From positions 1 through 64,000 of the forward strand of contig NZ_CP027482.1 of assembly GCF_003443875.1 (NCBI RefSeq): a stretch of 64,000 nt of DNA. The letters run 5' to 3'. Below, piece after piece: positions 28,173-38,003 of this stretch; positions within the stretch are counted from its first letter, which is position 1; each line of letters begins with the position of its first letter. The notes under the pieces were generated by a model that did no database searches, had not been told where the DNA came from, and saw nothing but the letters and a program-made list of their open reading frames with translations. Made by a program: the position numbers and the translations under genes. The stretch is from Aeromicrobium sp. A1-2. GTDB taxonomy: Bacteria > Actinomycetota > Actinomycetes > Propionibacteriales > Nocardioidaceae.

Positions 28173-28803
28173 CGGATGCTCGCTGACGCGACGTCTGCCG
28201 GGGTCCGGTTCGAGGCGGAGCTGATTCGGGCGTCCGGGGAATCCGGGACCTCCCGGCCGATGGCGGGCAGGGTGAACCTGACGTCGCACACGGTGCTCTC
28301 GGTGACCAGATCCACCTTGCGCAGGCTCACGCGGTCGATGCGAGCGCCGAGCAGCGGTCCGAGCAGGTCGCGGGCCGCAGCCTCGTCGGTGACGGCCCGG
28401 TCGAGCACCATGATCTGTTGGCGGGTGCGGGGGAACAGCGCCGGGCTGTCGCCCACGGCGATGACACCCAGCAGCACGGCCATCAGGGTGAAGCTGACGT
28501 ACGGCGAGATCGAGGGGAAGCCACCCAGTAGGCCGAGGGCGATTGCGGTGAAGTAGTACGCGATCTCGGAGTGGTCCATCTCGGTGGAGCGCAGGCGGAT
28601 GATCGACAGCACCGCGAAGATGCCAAGGCCGAAGCCGAGCGACAGCTCTGCCGTGGACATCGCATACGTGACGCCCATGACTCCCACATTGATGGACATG
28701 AACGCGACGATCAGATCACGTCGACGGTGCCGGGGAAGTACAGGGCGAAGACCAGGAAGCCGATGGCAACGAGATCAGCCGCGATGAAGGTGAAGACAGA
28801 CAT
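28169..28803 (-). CDS. DUF4956 membrane protein
   Basis: A membrane protein of about 211 codons. The first span MSVFTFIAADLVAIGFLVFA lies before a frame break near 28730, which is why the N terminus separates from VAFMSINVGVMGVTYAMSTA. Then follow GFGLGIFAVLSIIRLRSTEM, YYFTAIALGLLGGFP and VSFTLMAVLLGVIAVGDSP, giving four spans, and a soluble tail with LDRAVTDEAAARDLLGPLLG. The IIRLRSTEMDHSEIAYYF segment is the family signature. DUF4956 genes commonly sit beside VTC-domain genes, and here the stop overlaps the VTC start by 4 nt. It is the first gene of the cassette; function unknown. Confidence 0.88.
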
Positions 28804-29071
28804 GTGGATCCTTGGCGGGTCGTGGTTCAGTGGGGACCTTGATGTCTCCATAGGACACCGCCGGGATTTGGGGGGTCTGTACGTTTCCTGTGAGGCGCAT
28901 CCGAGCTGTCTCGGGAAGCATTCATCGATCGTCAGCTGCGCGCCTGGTCAGCGGTTCCTCAGGCCGGTCCGGTGCTGGCGACCTCGTAGCGTTGCACCAC
29001 CGCACCCAAGATCGCGGGCATCGGGGCATGGTCGCCTTCGGACTCAGACTCACGGAACGTCATCAGGAGCC
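28804..29071 (-). other. Degraded stretch, possible cytochrome P450 tail
   Basis: No intact gene is visible. On the minus strand about 29060-28930 reads PMPAILGAVVQRYEVASTGP and, after a one-base slip, EEPLTRRAADDR. The shape (rxxLRxVLRR-x-E-x-x-x-T-x-P-x-E-P-x-x-R-R-x) resembles the last strand of actinobacterial cytochrome P450s, but the heme motif is absent and I give this little weight. The bases 28804-28900 are the upstream region of the DUF4956 gene and should hold its promoter. Confidence 0.3.
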
Positions 29072-29240
29072 TCACCTGCGGCGGCATGCCCGCTGCTCGG
29101 TCTTGAGCAGCTTGCCGCTGGCGTTCAGAGGAAGAGCATCGACGAAGGCCACTCCTACCGGGCGCTTGTAGTGGGCCATCTGGTCGCGGATGAACGCGAC
29201 CAGGTCTCCGCCGCGACCGAGATGAAGTCCAAGGGCCCGA
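29072..29240 (-). pseudogene. C-terminal remnant of an acyl-CoA synthetase
   Basis: The minus strand reads LVAFIRDQMAHYKRPVGVAF, then VDALPLNASGKLLKTEQRA and a TGA at 29072. This is the end of an AMP-forming acyl-CoA ligase, including the catalytic lysine context N-A-S-G-K-L-L-K-T. A frame slip near 29215 joins it to an unrelated upstream sequence (GPLDFISVAAE). The remaining 500 or so residues are missing. A complete ligase of the same family begins to its right on the same strand, so this may be left from a duplication or recombination between ligase genes. Confidence 0.75.
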
Positions 29241-29434
29241 GGTCATCTGTCGCCGTAGTGGCACCAGCACCGGTGTTGCGTTCGACTACACCTGCGGTCG
29301 TATCGGCTATGAGCCCGAACCTTTCGCTCAAGCCGAGCAACTGCGCCAACTCGGTCGAGTACTTGCCGCGGACAAGCGGTTCGTGTCCGCGGTGACGTCG
29401 TCAGCATCCGCCCCTGGCGTGGTGGCGGGAAAGC
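29241..29434. other. Short spacer without a recognisable gene
   Basis: Between the ligase remnant and the stop of the next ligase I see no ribosome site, known family or hairpin terminator. A plus-strand reading STGVAFDYTCGRIGYEPEPF followed by AQAEQLRQLGRVLAADKRF has a protein-like composition but no start codon context, and may be a fragment of an unknown gene. Confidence 0.35.
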
Positions 29435-30966
<1,532 letters not shown>

Positions 30967-31063
30967 AGGATCCTCCGAGGGGTATGGCGCGGGTCACATC
31001 ATGTCTATCCTGCACCTCGCTGCGAAGTAGTTGCACAGCGAGCCGGACGGTAGCGTCGGGTTC

Positions 31064-31534
31064 ATGACTGACTTGTCGTTCGAGCACTCCGAATCCATCC
31101 ACGTCGACCGCAAGCCCGAAGCGGTCTATGACTTGGTCAGCGACATCGCCCGAACGGGGGAGTGGAGCCCGATCTGCACTGGATGCGAGTGGGACGACGG
31201 GGACGGCCCCGCCGTGGGTGCCCACTTCACCGGAACCAACGAGGTGCCGGGACGCACGTGGAAGACCCGCTCGACCGTCGTGGCCGCCGAACCCGGTCGT
31301 GAGTTCGCCTGGGAGGTCGGAGATGGGTTCGTGCGTTGGGGATACGAGATCGAGCCGGACGGGTCGGGTGCAAAGCTCACCGAGTCGTGGAAGTTCTGCG
31401 AACCGGGACTGAAGTTCTTCGCCGACACGTTCGGCGAGACGGCGGACGCCGAGATCGAGACCCGCACCCGCGCTGCCCATACGGGCATCCCAGTCACCCT
31501 GGCTGCCATCAAGCAGGTTGCCGAGAGCGCCTGA
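31064..31534 (+). CDS. SRPBCC-family protein (polyketide cyclase/dehydrase-like)
   Basis: A 156-residue START-like protein. It begins MTDLSFEHSESIHVDRKPEA and VYDLVSDIARTGEWSPICTG, the typical first helix-turn of the family. It continues VGAHFTGTNEVPGRTWKTRS, EPGREFAWEVGDGFVRWGYE and SGAKLTESWKFCEPGLKFFA. The fold makes a hydrophobic ligand cavity; no catalytic residue can be assigned. I start at ATG 31064, the first Met that begins the domain. It is divergent from the acyl-CoA ligase across about 97 bases. Confidence 0.88.
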   Translation: MTDLSFEHSESIHVDRKPEAVYDLVSDIARTGEWSPICTGCEWDDGDGPAVGAHFTGTNEVPGRTWKTRSTVVAAEPGREFAWEVGDGFVRWGYEIEPDGSGAKLTESWKFCEPGLKFFADTFGETADAEIETRTRAAHTGIPVTLAAIKQVAESA

Positions 31535-31593
31535 ACGTCGACAGGTGGCCCAGCGCGACGGGTCCGCGTGGGGCTCGGGCTACCGTGGGCCGC

Positions 31594-31890
31594 ATGACGA
31601 TCACCGCGACACTCGAAATGCGTTTCAAGCCCGATCTCCTGGACGAGGCCAAGGCCGTACTGGTCCGGGTGCTCGCCGAGACCCGTGCATTCGAGGGAAA
31701 CCTGGGCGTCGACGTCCTGGTCGACCTCGAAGACGCGGGCCACTGGGTCGCGAACGAGATCTGGGAGTCCGTCGAGCACGACGACGCCTACCGCGCCTTC
31801 CGAGCCGGGGAGGGACGGATCACCGATCTCGGTCCGCTGCTCGCAGCCGCGCCGGTCCTGACCCGATGGGCCCCGATCGACGGGGTCTGA
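31594..31890 (+). CDS. Antibiotic biosynthesis monooxygenase (ABM)-fold protein
   Basis: A 98-residue dimeric alpha-beta protein of the ABM superfamily. It reads MTITATLEMRFKPDLLDEAK, then TRAFEGNLGVDVLVDLEDAG, HWVANEIWESVEHDDAYRAF and GPLLAAAPVLTRWAP. The E-IWESVEHDDAYRAF strand-helix is the usual ABM signature. Members include quinol monooxygenases and heme-degrading enzymes, but no heme or metal ligand stands out. It lies 59 bases after the SRPBCC gene and may be in the same transcript. Confidence 0.85.
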   Translation: MTITATLEMRFKPDLLDEAKAVLVRVLAETRAFEGNLGVDVLVDLEDAGHWVANEIWESVEHDDAYRAFRAGEGRITDLGPLLAAAPVLTRWAPIDGV

Positions 31891-31931
31891 CCTCCTACCC
31901 ACGCCGGGCTCGGGCTCGGCGTTCCCGGGGC

Positions 31932-32182
31932 CTACGGCAGCTCGGTCCCGTCCGGGATCTCGAACGTCTTGAAGCGGGATGTGCCGCCCTTCTCCAGCAC
32001 GACCTTCGATTTCGACAGTCCCAGTGATGTGGCCAGAAAGTCGCGCAGCGCGGTATTCGCCTTGCCATCGACGGGGGCGCGGCGATCCGCACCCGCAGCA
32101 GCGGTCCGACCAATGGATCGGTCTCCCAACCGATGACCTCGCTCCTGCGGGCATTCGGGGTGGCCCTGACGCGGAGCTTCAT
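31932..32182 (-). CDS. DUF167 / YggU-family protein
   Basis: A small protein of about 83 codons. It starts MKLRVRATPNARRSEVIGWE and, after a frame break near 32085, continues VDGKANTALRDFLATSLGLS and KSKVVLEKGGTSRFKTFEIP. The R-V-x-P-x-A-x-x-x-E-V start and P-V-x-G-x-A-N motif define the DUF167/YggU family, which has no established role. It stands 39 bases downstream of the 3-hydroxybutyryl-CoA dehydrogenase gene on the same strand. Confidence 0.87.
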
Positions 32183-32221
32183 AGCGTCAGGAGACGGGAA
32201 GATCCCCGCACGGGTTCGCCG

Positions 32222-33084
32222 CTACTTGTCGTAGCCGTAGAAGCCCTGGCCGGACTTCTTGCCCATCAGGCCGGCGTCGACCATGCGGTCGAGCAGCGGC
32301 GGCGGCGAGTACAGCGGCTCCTTGAACTCGTCGTACATCGACTTGCCGATCGCCTTGATCGTGTCGAGACCGATTAGGTCCGAGAGAGCGAGGGGTCCCA
32401 TGGGGTGGCCGCAGCCGAGCACCATGCCGCGGTCGATGTCGGCGGCCGAGGCATAGCCGGCCTCGTACATTCGGATCGCCGAGAGCAGGTACGGCACCAG
32501 CAGGCTGTTGACGACGAACCCGGCCCGGTCGGTCGCGTCGATGGGCTTCTTGCCGAGGGTCTCGGTGACCCATGATCGCATGCGGTCGAGGGTCTCCGGC
32601 GAGGTCGTCAGCGACGGTATGAGCTCGACGAGCTGCATGACGGGTGCTGGGTTGAAGAAGTGCACACCCATGACGTGGTGCGCCCGACCGGACACCGCCC
32701 GAGCTTGACGATCGGGATCGAAGATGTGTTGGACGCCAGAATCGCGTCGTCCTTGGTCAGGATCGTGCCGAGGGTGCGGAACAGGTCGAGCTTGATCTGC
32801 TCGTCCTCGCTGGCGGCCTCGACCACCAGGTCGCGGTCGGCGAGCGTCTCGAGGTCGGTCTCGAACCGGATCCGGTCCAGGACGGCAGTGACCTCGGCCG
32901 ATTCGATCTTGCCGCGGGACTCCGCCCGGCGCAGCGATCCCTCGACCCGCTCGGCCGCGGCCTTGGCGGCGTCGGCGTTGATCTCGATCACGATGACGTC
33001 CAACCCGGCCCGGGCCGCAACCTCGGTGATGCCGGAGCCCATGAGCCCTCCGCCGATGACGCCAACCTTGTCAATGCTGCTCAT
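32222..33084 (-). CDS. 3-hydroxybutyryl-CoA dehydrogenase
   Basis: An NAD-dependent dehydrogenase of about 287 codons that interconverts 3-hydroxyacyl-CoA and 3-oxoacyl-CoA. It begins MSSIDKVGVIGGGLMGSGIT, the GxGxxG NAD site, and continues DLVVEAASEDEQIKLDLF and AILASNTSSIPIVKLG. After a break near 32700 it reads VMGVHFFNPAPVMQLVELIP, where His and Glu form the catalytic pair, then ATDRAGFVVNSLLVPYLLSA and GCGHPMGPLALSDLIGLDTI. It resembles mycobacterial FadB2. Its promoter region, shared with the divergent ligase, carries two long palindromes. Confidence 0.93.
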
Positions 33085-33132
33085 GCTGCTCCTCGAAAGT
33101 AGTAGGACGTCAGACTATCCCGCCCGACCCGA

Positions 33133-33158
33133 ACAACATGAGGGGCTCCTCATGTTGT
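33133..33158. promoter_or_regulatory. Perfect 11-bp inverted repeat, probable operator
   Basis: ACAACATGAGG at 33133-33143 and CCTCATGTTGT at 33148-33158 are perfect inverted copies with a 4-base spacer. The site lies in the space between the divergent dehydrogenase and ligase genes. It has no T run, so a terminator is unlikely; an operator for a dimeric regulator is more likely. Confidence 0.7.
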
Positions 33159-33165
33159 CGGTCGC

Positions 33166-33184
33166 GTTGTGCATCATGCACAAC
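33166..33184. promoter_or_regulatory. Perfect 9-bp palindrome, second probable operator
   Basis: GTTGTGCAT at 33166-33174, a single C, and ATGCACAAC at 33176-33184 form a perfect palindrome. It begins 8 bases after the first inverted repeat and has a different sequence, so the two probably bind different proteins or act as strong and weak sites. It is about 92 bases before the ligase GTG. Confidence 0.7.
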
Positions 33185-33275
33185 AGGTCTGGCGAAGTTC
33201 GTATCGTGCGGACGTGTGCAGGCGGGCCCGGACTATCTAGTGTCGTGGATCACACCCAACATCGAAAGTGGTCCT

Positions 33276-34737
33276 GTGCACCTCGCGTACCTCCCTTGGC
33301 ACCAACCGGCCTCGCGCCGCGACGCCCCCTGTCTAGCCGACGACCGGGTGTCCCTGACGTACGCCGAGGTCGACGACTGGGCCGCGGCCGTTGCCGGTCA
33401 GCTGGCGAATCACGGATTTGGTCGAGGCGACGTGCTCGCGATCATGCTGCCCAATCGTGCCGAGCTGATCATCGCGATGTTCGCCGCCTGGCGACTCGGC
33501 GGTGCGGTCACCCCGATCAACCCGGTGTTCACCGCGACCGAGGCCGAGCACCAGATCCTCGACTCCGGCGCCGTGCTGGTGATCGCTTCAGGACCCGATG
33601 CGCCGCACGCTGGTCTGCCGATGATCGACGTCGACGACCTGGTGACCGCGACCGAGGGCGCACCCCCACCGGTCGACCTGGGACCGGACGACCTCGCCCT
33701 GCTGATCTACACCAGCGGATCCACCGGAAGCCCCAAGGGCGTCATGCTGGACCACGCGAACCTCGAGGCCATGACGACCTCGATGGGCGACCACATCGAC
33801 GTCGGCGAGGACGACCACTGCCTGCTGGTCCTGCCGCTGTTCCACGTCAACGCCATCGTGGTCAGCACGCTGACTCCGCTCTCGCGCGGCGGACGCATGA
33901 CGGTCGTCGGAACGTTCCGCCCCAGCACGTTCTTCGACCACGTCGAGCGGCTGCGTCCGACGTACTTCTCGGCCGTGCCGACGATCTATGCCCTGCTGGC
34001 CTCACTGCCCGACGACGTACGCCCCGACACCTCGTCGCTGCGGTTCGTCGTCTGCGGCGCGGCGCCGGTCTCTGCCGAGCTGCTGGAGCGCTGCGAGGCA
34101 CGTTACGGATTCACGATGGTGGAGGGCTACGGCCTGACGGAGGGGACCTGCGCCTCGGCCTGCAACCCCATCACAGGGGTCCGCAAGCTCGGCACCGTCG
34201 GACCGTCGATGCCCGGCCAGCAGATCCGCATCGCCGGACCGGACGGCGAGGACGTACCGACCGGCCAGACCGGTGAGGTCCTGATCAGTGGGCCGACCGT
34301 GATGCGCGGCTACCTCGGCAAGCCCGAGGCGACCGCCGAGACCATCGTCGACGGCTGGCTGCACACCGGCGACGTGGGCCGACTCGACGACGACGGCTAC
34401 CTGTCGATCGTCGACCGGGTCAAGGACATGATCATCCGCGGCGGCGAGAACATCTATCCCAAGGAGATCGAGACCGTTCTGGCGCAGCTCGAGGAGGTTC
34501 TCGAGGCAGCGGTCGTCGGCCCCCGAGGAGATCCTCGGCGAGGTGCCGGTCGCGTACGTCACGCTCTATCCCGGCTCGACGGTGACCGAGGACGATCTGG
34601 TCGCGCACTGCCGGCTGCACCTCACGAGGGTCAAGGTGCCCGAGAGCATCACGATCGTCGAGGCGTTGCCGCGCAATCCCGTGGGAAAGATCGACAAGCC
34701 CGGACTACGCAGGGCGCTGCAACCGCAGACCGCCTGA
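33276..34737 (+). CDS. AMP-forming acyl-CoA ligase
   Basis: A second acyl-CoA synthetase, about 487 codons. From GTG 33276 it reads VHLAYLPWHQPASRRDAPCL and ADDRVSLTYAEVDDWAAAVA. The P-loop is LLIYTSGSTGSPKGVMLDHA, with LPLFHVNAIVVSTLTPLSRG after it. Other motifs are MVEGYGLTEGTCASACNP, GWLHTGDVGRLDDDGYLSIV, RVKDMIIRGGENIYPKEIE and, after a break near 34518, NPVGKIDKPGLRRAL with the catalytic Lys. An upstream GTG at 33240 is also in frame, but the fold starts at 33276. It lies 73 bases before the DUF3556 gene on the same strand and may be in its operon. Confidence 0.9.
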
Positions 34738-34810
34738 CCCACCCCACCCAGGAACGACAGCGCGAGAGCTTCTCGCGTCGGTTCCCGCTGCACGCACGAA
34801 GGAGCACGAG

Positions 34811-36592
34811 ATGGGCATCAAGACAGCCGACATGCCGCCGGTCGACCCGGCCGAGTTCGGATCACTCCCGTTCATGGAGCGGATGAAGCTGCTGGCGATC
34901 CACTGGGGCGAGTACGGCTTCGGCGGCCCCAAGCAGATCCACCTGCTCTACGTCTTCAAGCTGATCTTCTACGTCCTGGTCGGCTACACGATTGTGTGGG
35001 CGACGACGCCCGGGCTCGGCGGCTGGGCCGAGGTCGGCAACTTCTGGGGCGAGCCGATCCTCTACCAGAAGCTCATGGTCTGGACGATCCTGTTCGAGAT
35101 CCTGGGTCTCGGCGCCTCGTCCGGCCCGCTGGCCTTCAAGTTCAGCCCGATGATCGGCGGTTCGCTGTACTGGACCCGCCGCAACACCCTGCGCGTCCCG
35201 CCCTGGCCGGGCAAGGTGCCCTTCACCGAGGGTGACCACCGCACGACGTGGGACGTCACGCTGTACGTCGTGATCGTCGCGAACCTGGTCTATGCGCTCG
35301 TCGCACCCGGTGTCAGCACCGACCGGCTTCCCGGCAGCGAGGCCGGGATGATCGCCGCGTGGCCGCTGCTGACCTTCCTGGTCCTCATCGTCGCGATGGG
35401 CCTGCGGGACAAGGTCGTGTTCCTGGCCTCGCGCCCCGAGCAGTACCTGCCGATCATCTTCTTCTTCGCGGCGTTCAACCTGGTCGACATGATCGTGGCG
35501 GCCAAGATCGCGATGGTCATCATCTGGATGGGTGCCGGTGTCTCCAAGTTCGGCCACAACTTCACCAGTGTCGTCGCGCCGATGGTCAGCAACACGCCGT
35601 GGATCACCTCGACCCGGTTCAAGCGCTCGCTCTACCGTGACTGGCCGCGCGACATCCGCCCGTCCAAGGTCAGCAGCTCGCTGGCCCACATCGGCGGCAC
35701 GACCGTCGAGCTGGTGCTGCCTTTGGTCCTGCTGTTCTCGACCAACCGGACGCTGACCCTGCTGGCCATCATCGGCATGATCTTGTTCCACGCGTTCATC
35801 ACCTCGACGTTCCCGCTCGCGGTGCCGCTGGAGTGGAACGTGTTCTTCATCTTCGCGCTGTCGTTCCTGTTCTGGGAGTTCCCCGCGCAGAGCGGCTTCG
35901 GGATCGGTGACATGACGCCAGGGATCCTCGTGGGTGTCCTGGTGGCGCTCCTGTTCTTCCCGGTGCTGGGTAACCTGCGACCCGACCTGGTGTCGTTCCT
36001 GCCCTCGATGCGGCAGTACGCCGGCAACTGGGCCTCGGCCACCTGGGCGTTCCGCGGCGACGCCGAGGAGAAGCTCAACACCCACATCACGAAGTACAAC
36101 TCCAACCAGGTCGACCAGCTGACCGCAGCGTTCGGCCCGGAGGTCGCGGAGATCTTCATGCAGAAGGCCGTCGCCTGGCGAACCATGCACGTACAGGGTC
36201 GGATGCTGATCTCGATGATGATGAAGCACCTCGACTCGCTGGAGAACTACACGATCCGCGAGGGGGAGTTCACCTGCTCAACGCTCGTTGGTTGGCAGTT
36301 CGGCGACGGGCACCTGCATGACGAGCGGCTCATCAGCGCGGTGCAGAAACGTTGCAACTTCGAGCCGGGCGAGCTCGTCGTCACCTTCACGGAGTCGCAG
36401 GCGATCAACCGCGACTACGTCGAGTACCGGGTCATCGACGCGGCGCTGGGTGTCGTCGAGCGGGGGACGTACCTCGCCAAGGTCGCTGCGGAGGAGCACC
36501 CGTGGCTGCCCAACGGGCCGATCCCGCACACCGTCACGTGGACCCTTGAGGGATACGTCCCGCAGGGTGACGTGTCTACAGTGACTGCATGA
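34811..36592 (+). CDS. DUF3556 membrane protein, copy 1
   Basis: A 593-residue polytopic membrane protein. ATG 34811 has AAGGAG 6 nt upstream. The N-terminal cytoplasmic part ends HWGEYGFGGPKQIHLLYVFK, then eight or so membrane spans follow (for example KLIFYVLVGYTIVWATTPG, PIIFFFAAFNLVDMIVAAKI, LALLAIIG-like segments, VPLEWNVFFIFALSFLFWEF). After RPDLVSFLPSMRQYAGNWAS comes a soluble C-terminal domain of about 190 residues with GWQFGDGHLHDERLISAV and RCNFEPGELVVTFTESQA. The function of DUF3556 is unknown. The stop overlaps the start of the FAD enzyme by ATGA, and a close paralogue pair lies at 44507-47783, so the two proteins probably work together. Confidence 0.9.
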   Translation: MGIKTADMPPVDPAEFGSLPFMERMKLLAIHWGEYGFGGPKQIHLLYVFKLIFYVLVGYTIVWATTPGLGGWAEVGNFWGEPILYQKLMVWTILFEILGLGASSGPLAFKFSPMIGGSLYWTRRNTLRVPPWPGKVPFTEGDHRTTWDVTLYVVIVANLVYALVAPGVSTDRLPGSEAGMIAAWPLLTFLVLIVAMGLRDKVVFLASRPEQYLPIIFFFAAFNLVDMIVAAKIAMVIIWMGAGVSKFGHNFTSVVAPMVSNTPWITSTRFKRSLYRDWPRDIRPSKVSSSLAHIGGTTVELVLPLVLLFSTNRTLTLLAIIGMILFHAFITSTFPLAVPLEWNVFFIFALSFLFWEFPAQSGFGIGDMTPGILVGVLVALLFFPVLGNLRPDLVSFLPSMRQYAGNWASATWAFRGDAEEKLNTHITKYNSNQVDQLTAAFGPEVAEIFMQKAVAWRTMHVQGRMLISMMMKHLDSLENYTIREGEFTCSTLVGWQFGDGHLHDERLISAVQKRCNFEPGELVVTFTESQAINRDYVEYRVIDAALGVVERGTYLAKVAAEEHPWLPNGPIPHTVTWTLEGYVPQGDVSTVTA

Positions 36593-38001
36593 CTCAGGCG
36601 GTTGTGGTCGGCAGCGGGCCCAACGGGCTCGCTGCCGCCGTCACCCTCGCCGCGGAGGGTGTCGAGGTCCGGGTGCTCGAGGCCGCAGCGACGATCGGCG
36701 GCGGCACCCGTAGTGGGGAGTACACGCTGCCGGGCCTCCTGCACGACGAGTGCTCGGGATTCCACCCGTTGGCTGTCGACTCGGCCTTCTCGCGGCGCAT
36801 AGACCTCTCGCGGTACGGCCTGACGTGGCGGTGGCCGGAGGTGCAGTACTCCCACCCGCTGGACGGTGGTCGTGGCGCTGCGGCCCGTCGATCCGTGCCG
36901 GAGACCGCCGCGACACTGGGCGAGGATGGCCGGGCGTGGCAGCGGGTGTTCGGCCCGCTCGCGTCGCGCTTCGGCGATGTCACCCGCGACTTCACCCGAC
37001 CGCTCCTGCACGTGCCCGAGCACCCGATCAAGCTGGGACGCTTTGGTGCCTACGCCGCCATGCCGGCAGCCCTGATGGCTCGCCGTTTCTCGACCGAGGA
37101 GGGTCGGGCGCTGTTCGGCGGCGTCGCGGCGCACGCGTTCCGGCCGTTCGGCGGGCCGATGTCGTCGGCGGTGGGGATGGCGCTCGGCACGTCAGCGCAC
37201 ACCTACGGCTGGCCCGTCGCCGAGGGAGGGTCCGCGGCGATCACGACCGCGATGGCCGATCTGCTCGGCGACCTCGGCGGCAAGATCGAGACAGGTGTCC
37301 GGGTCTCGTCGATCGAGGAGCTCGGCGACCCCGACATCGTCATGCTCGACACCGCCCCCGAGGCCGCGGCACGCATCCTCGGAGACCGGATGCCCGGCCG
37401 GATCGCGCGGGCCTACCGCAGGTTCGAGCACGGCCCCGGGGTCTTCCAGGTCGCGTTCGCGGTCGAGGGCGGTATCCCGTGGACGCACCAGGACTCACGG
37501 CTGGCCGGCACGGTGCATGTGGCCGGATCGTACGCCGAGGTCGCCCAGGCCGAGCGGGACGTGCACGCTGGCCGGATGCCGGACCGTCCCTTCGTGCTGC
37601 TGGGTCAGCAGTATCTGGCCGATCCCTCGCGCTCCCACGGCGACGTCCACCCGGTCGACGCCTACGCGCACGTGCCGACCGGCTGGACCGGAGATGCGAC
37701 CGAGGCGATCGAGCAGCAGATCGAACGATTCGCGCCGGGATTCCGCGATCGCATCGTCGGCCGCCACACGCGCTCCGTGGAGCAGATCGAGTCGTCCAAC
37801 GCGAACTATGTCGGCGGCGACATCATCACGGGGGCAAACACGCCACTGCGACTGGTCTTCCGTCCGCGCATCGCCCTCGACCCGTATCTCACTGGCGTCG
37901 ACGGCGTTTATCTGTGCTCTGCGGCGACGCCTCCGGGCGCCGGCGCGCACGGGATGTGCGGCTTCAACGCGGCACAGTCCGCGCTGAAGCGCTTGGGGTG
38001 A
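36589..38001 (+). CDS. Phytoene-desaturase-like FAD-dependent oxidoreductase, copy 1
   Basis: A 470-residue flavoprotein of the CrtI/amine-oxidase superfamily. The FAD site is QAVVVGSGPNGLAAAVTLAA with EAAATIGGGTRSGEYTLPG and HDECSGFHPLAVDSAF. Further along are SAVGMALGTSAHTYGWPVAE, VFQVAFAVEGGIPWTH, SSNANYVGGDIITGAN and, at the C terminus, GVYLCSAATPPGAGAHGMCG, the second FAD-contacting motif. Such enzymes desaturate, isomerise or oxidise lipid-like substrates. The start overlaps the DUF3556 stop by ATGA. It has no signal peptide or membrane anchor of its own, so the DUF3556 protein may bring it to the membrane. The substrate is not known. Confidence 0.9.
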   Translation: MTQAVVVGSGPNGLAAAVTLAAEGVEVRVLEAAATIGGGTRSGEYTLPGLLHDECSGFHPLAVDSAFSRRIDLSRYGLTWRWPEVQYSHPLDGGRGAAARRSVPETAATLGEDGRAWQRVFGPLASRFGDVTRDFTRPLLHVPEHPIKLGRFGAYAAMPAALMARRFSTEEGRALFGGVAAHAFRPFGGPMSSAVGMALGTSAHTYGWPVAEGGSAAITTAMADLLGDLGGKIETGVRVSSIEELGDPDIVMLDTAPEAAARILGDRMPGRIARAYRRFEHGPGVFQVAFAVEGGIPWTHQDSRLAGTVHVAGSYAEVAQAERDVHAGRMPDRPFVLLGQQYLADPSRSHGDVHPVDAYAHVPTGWTGDATEAIEQQIERFAPGFRDRIVGRHTRSVEQIESSNANYVGGDIITGANTPLRLVFRPRIALDPYLTGVDGVYLCSAATPPGAGAHGMCGFNAAQSALKRLG

Positions 38002-38003
38002 GC

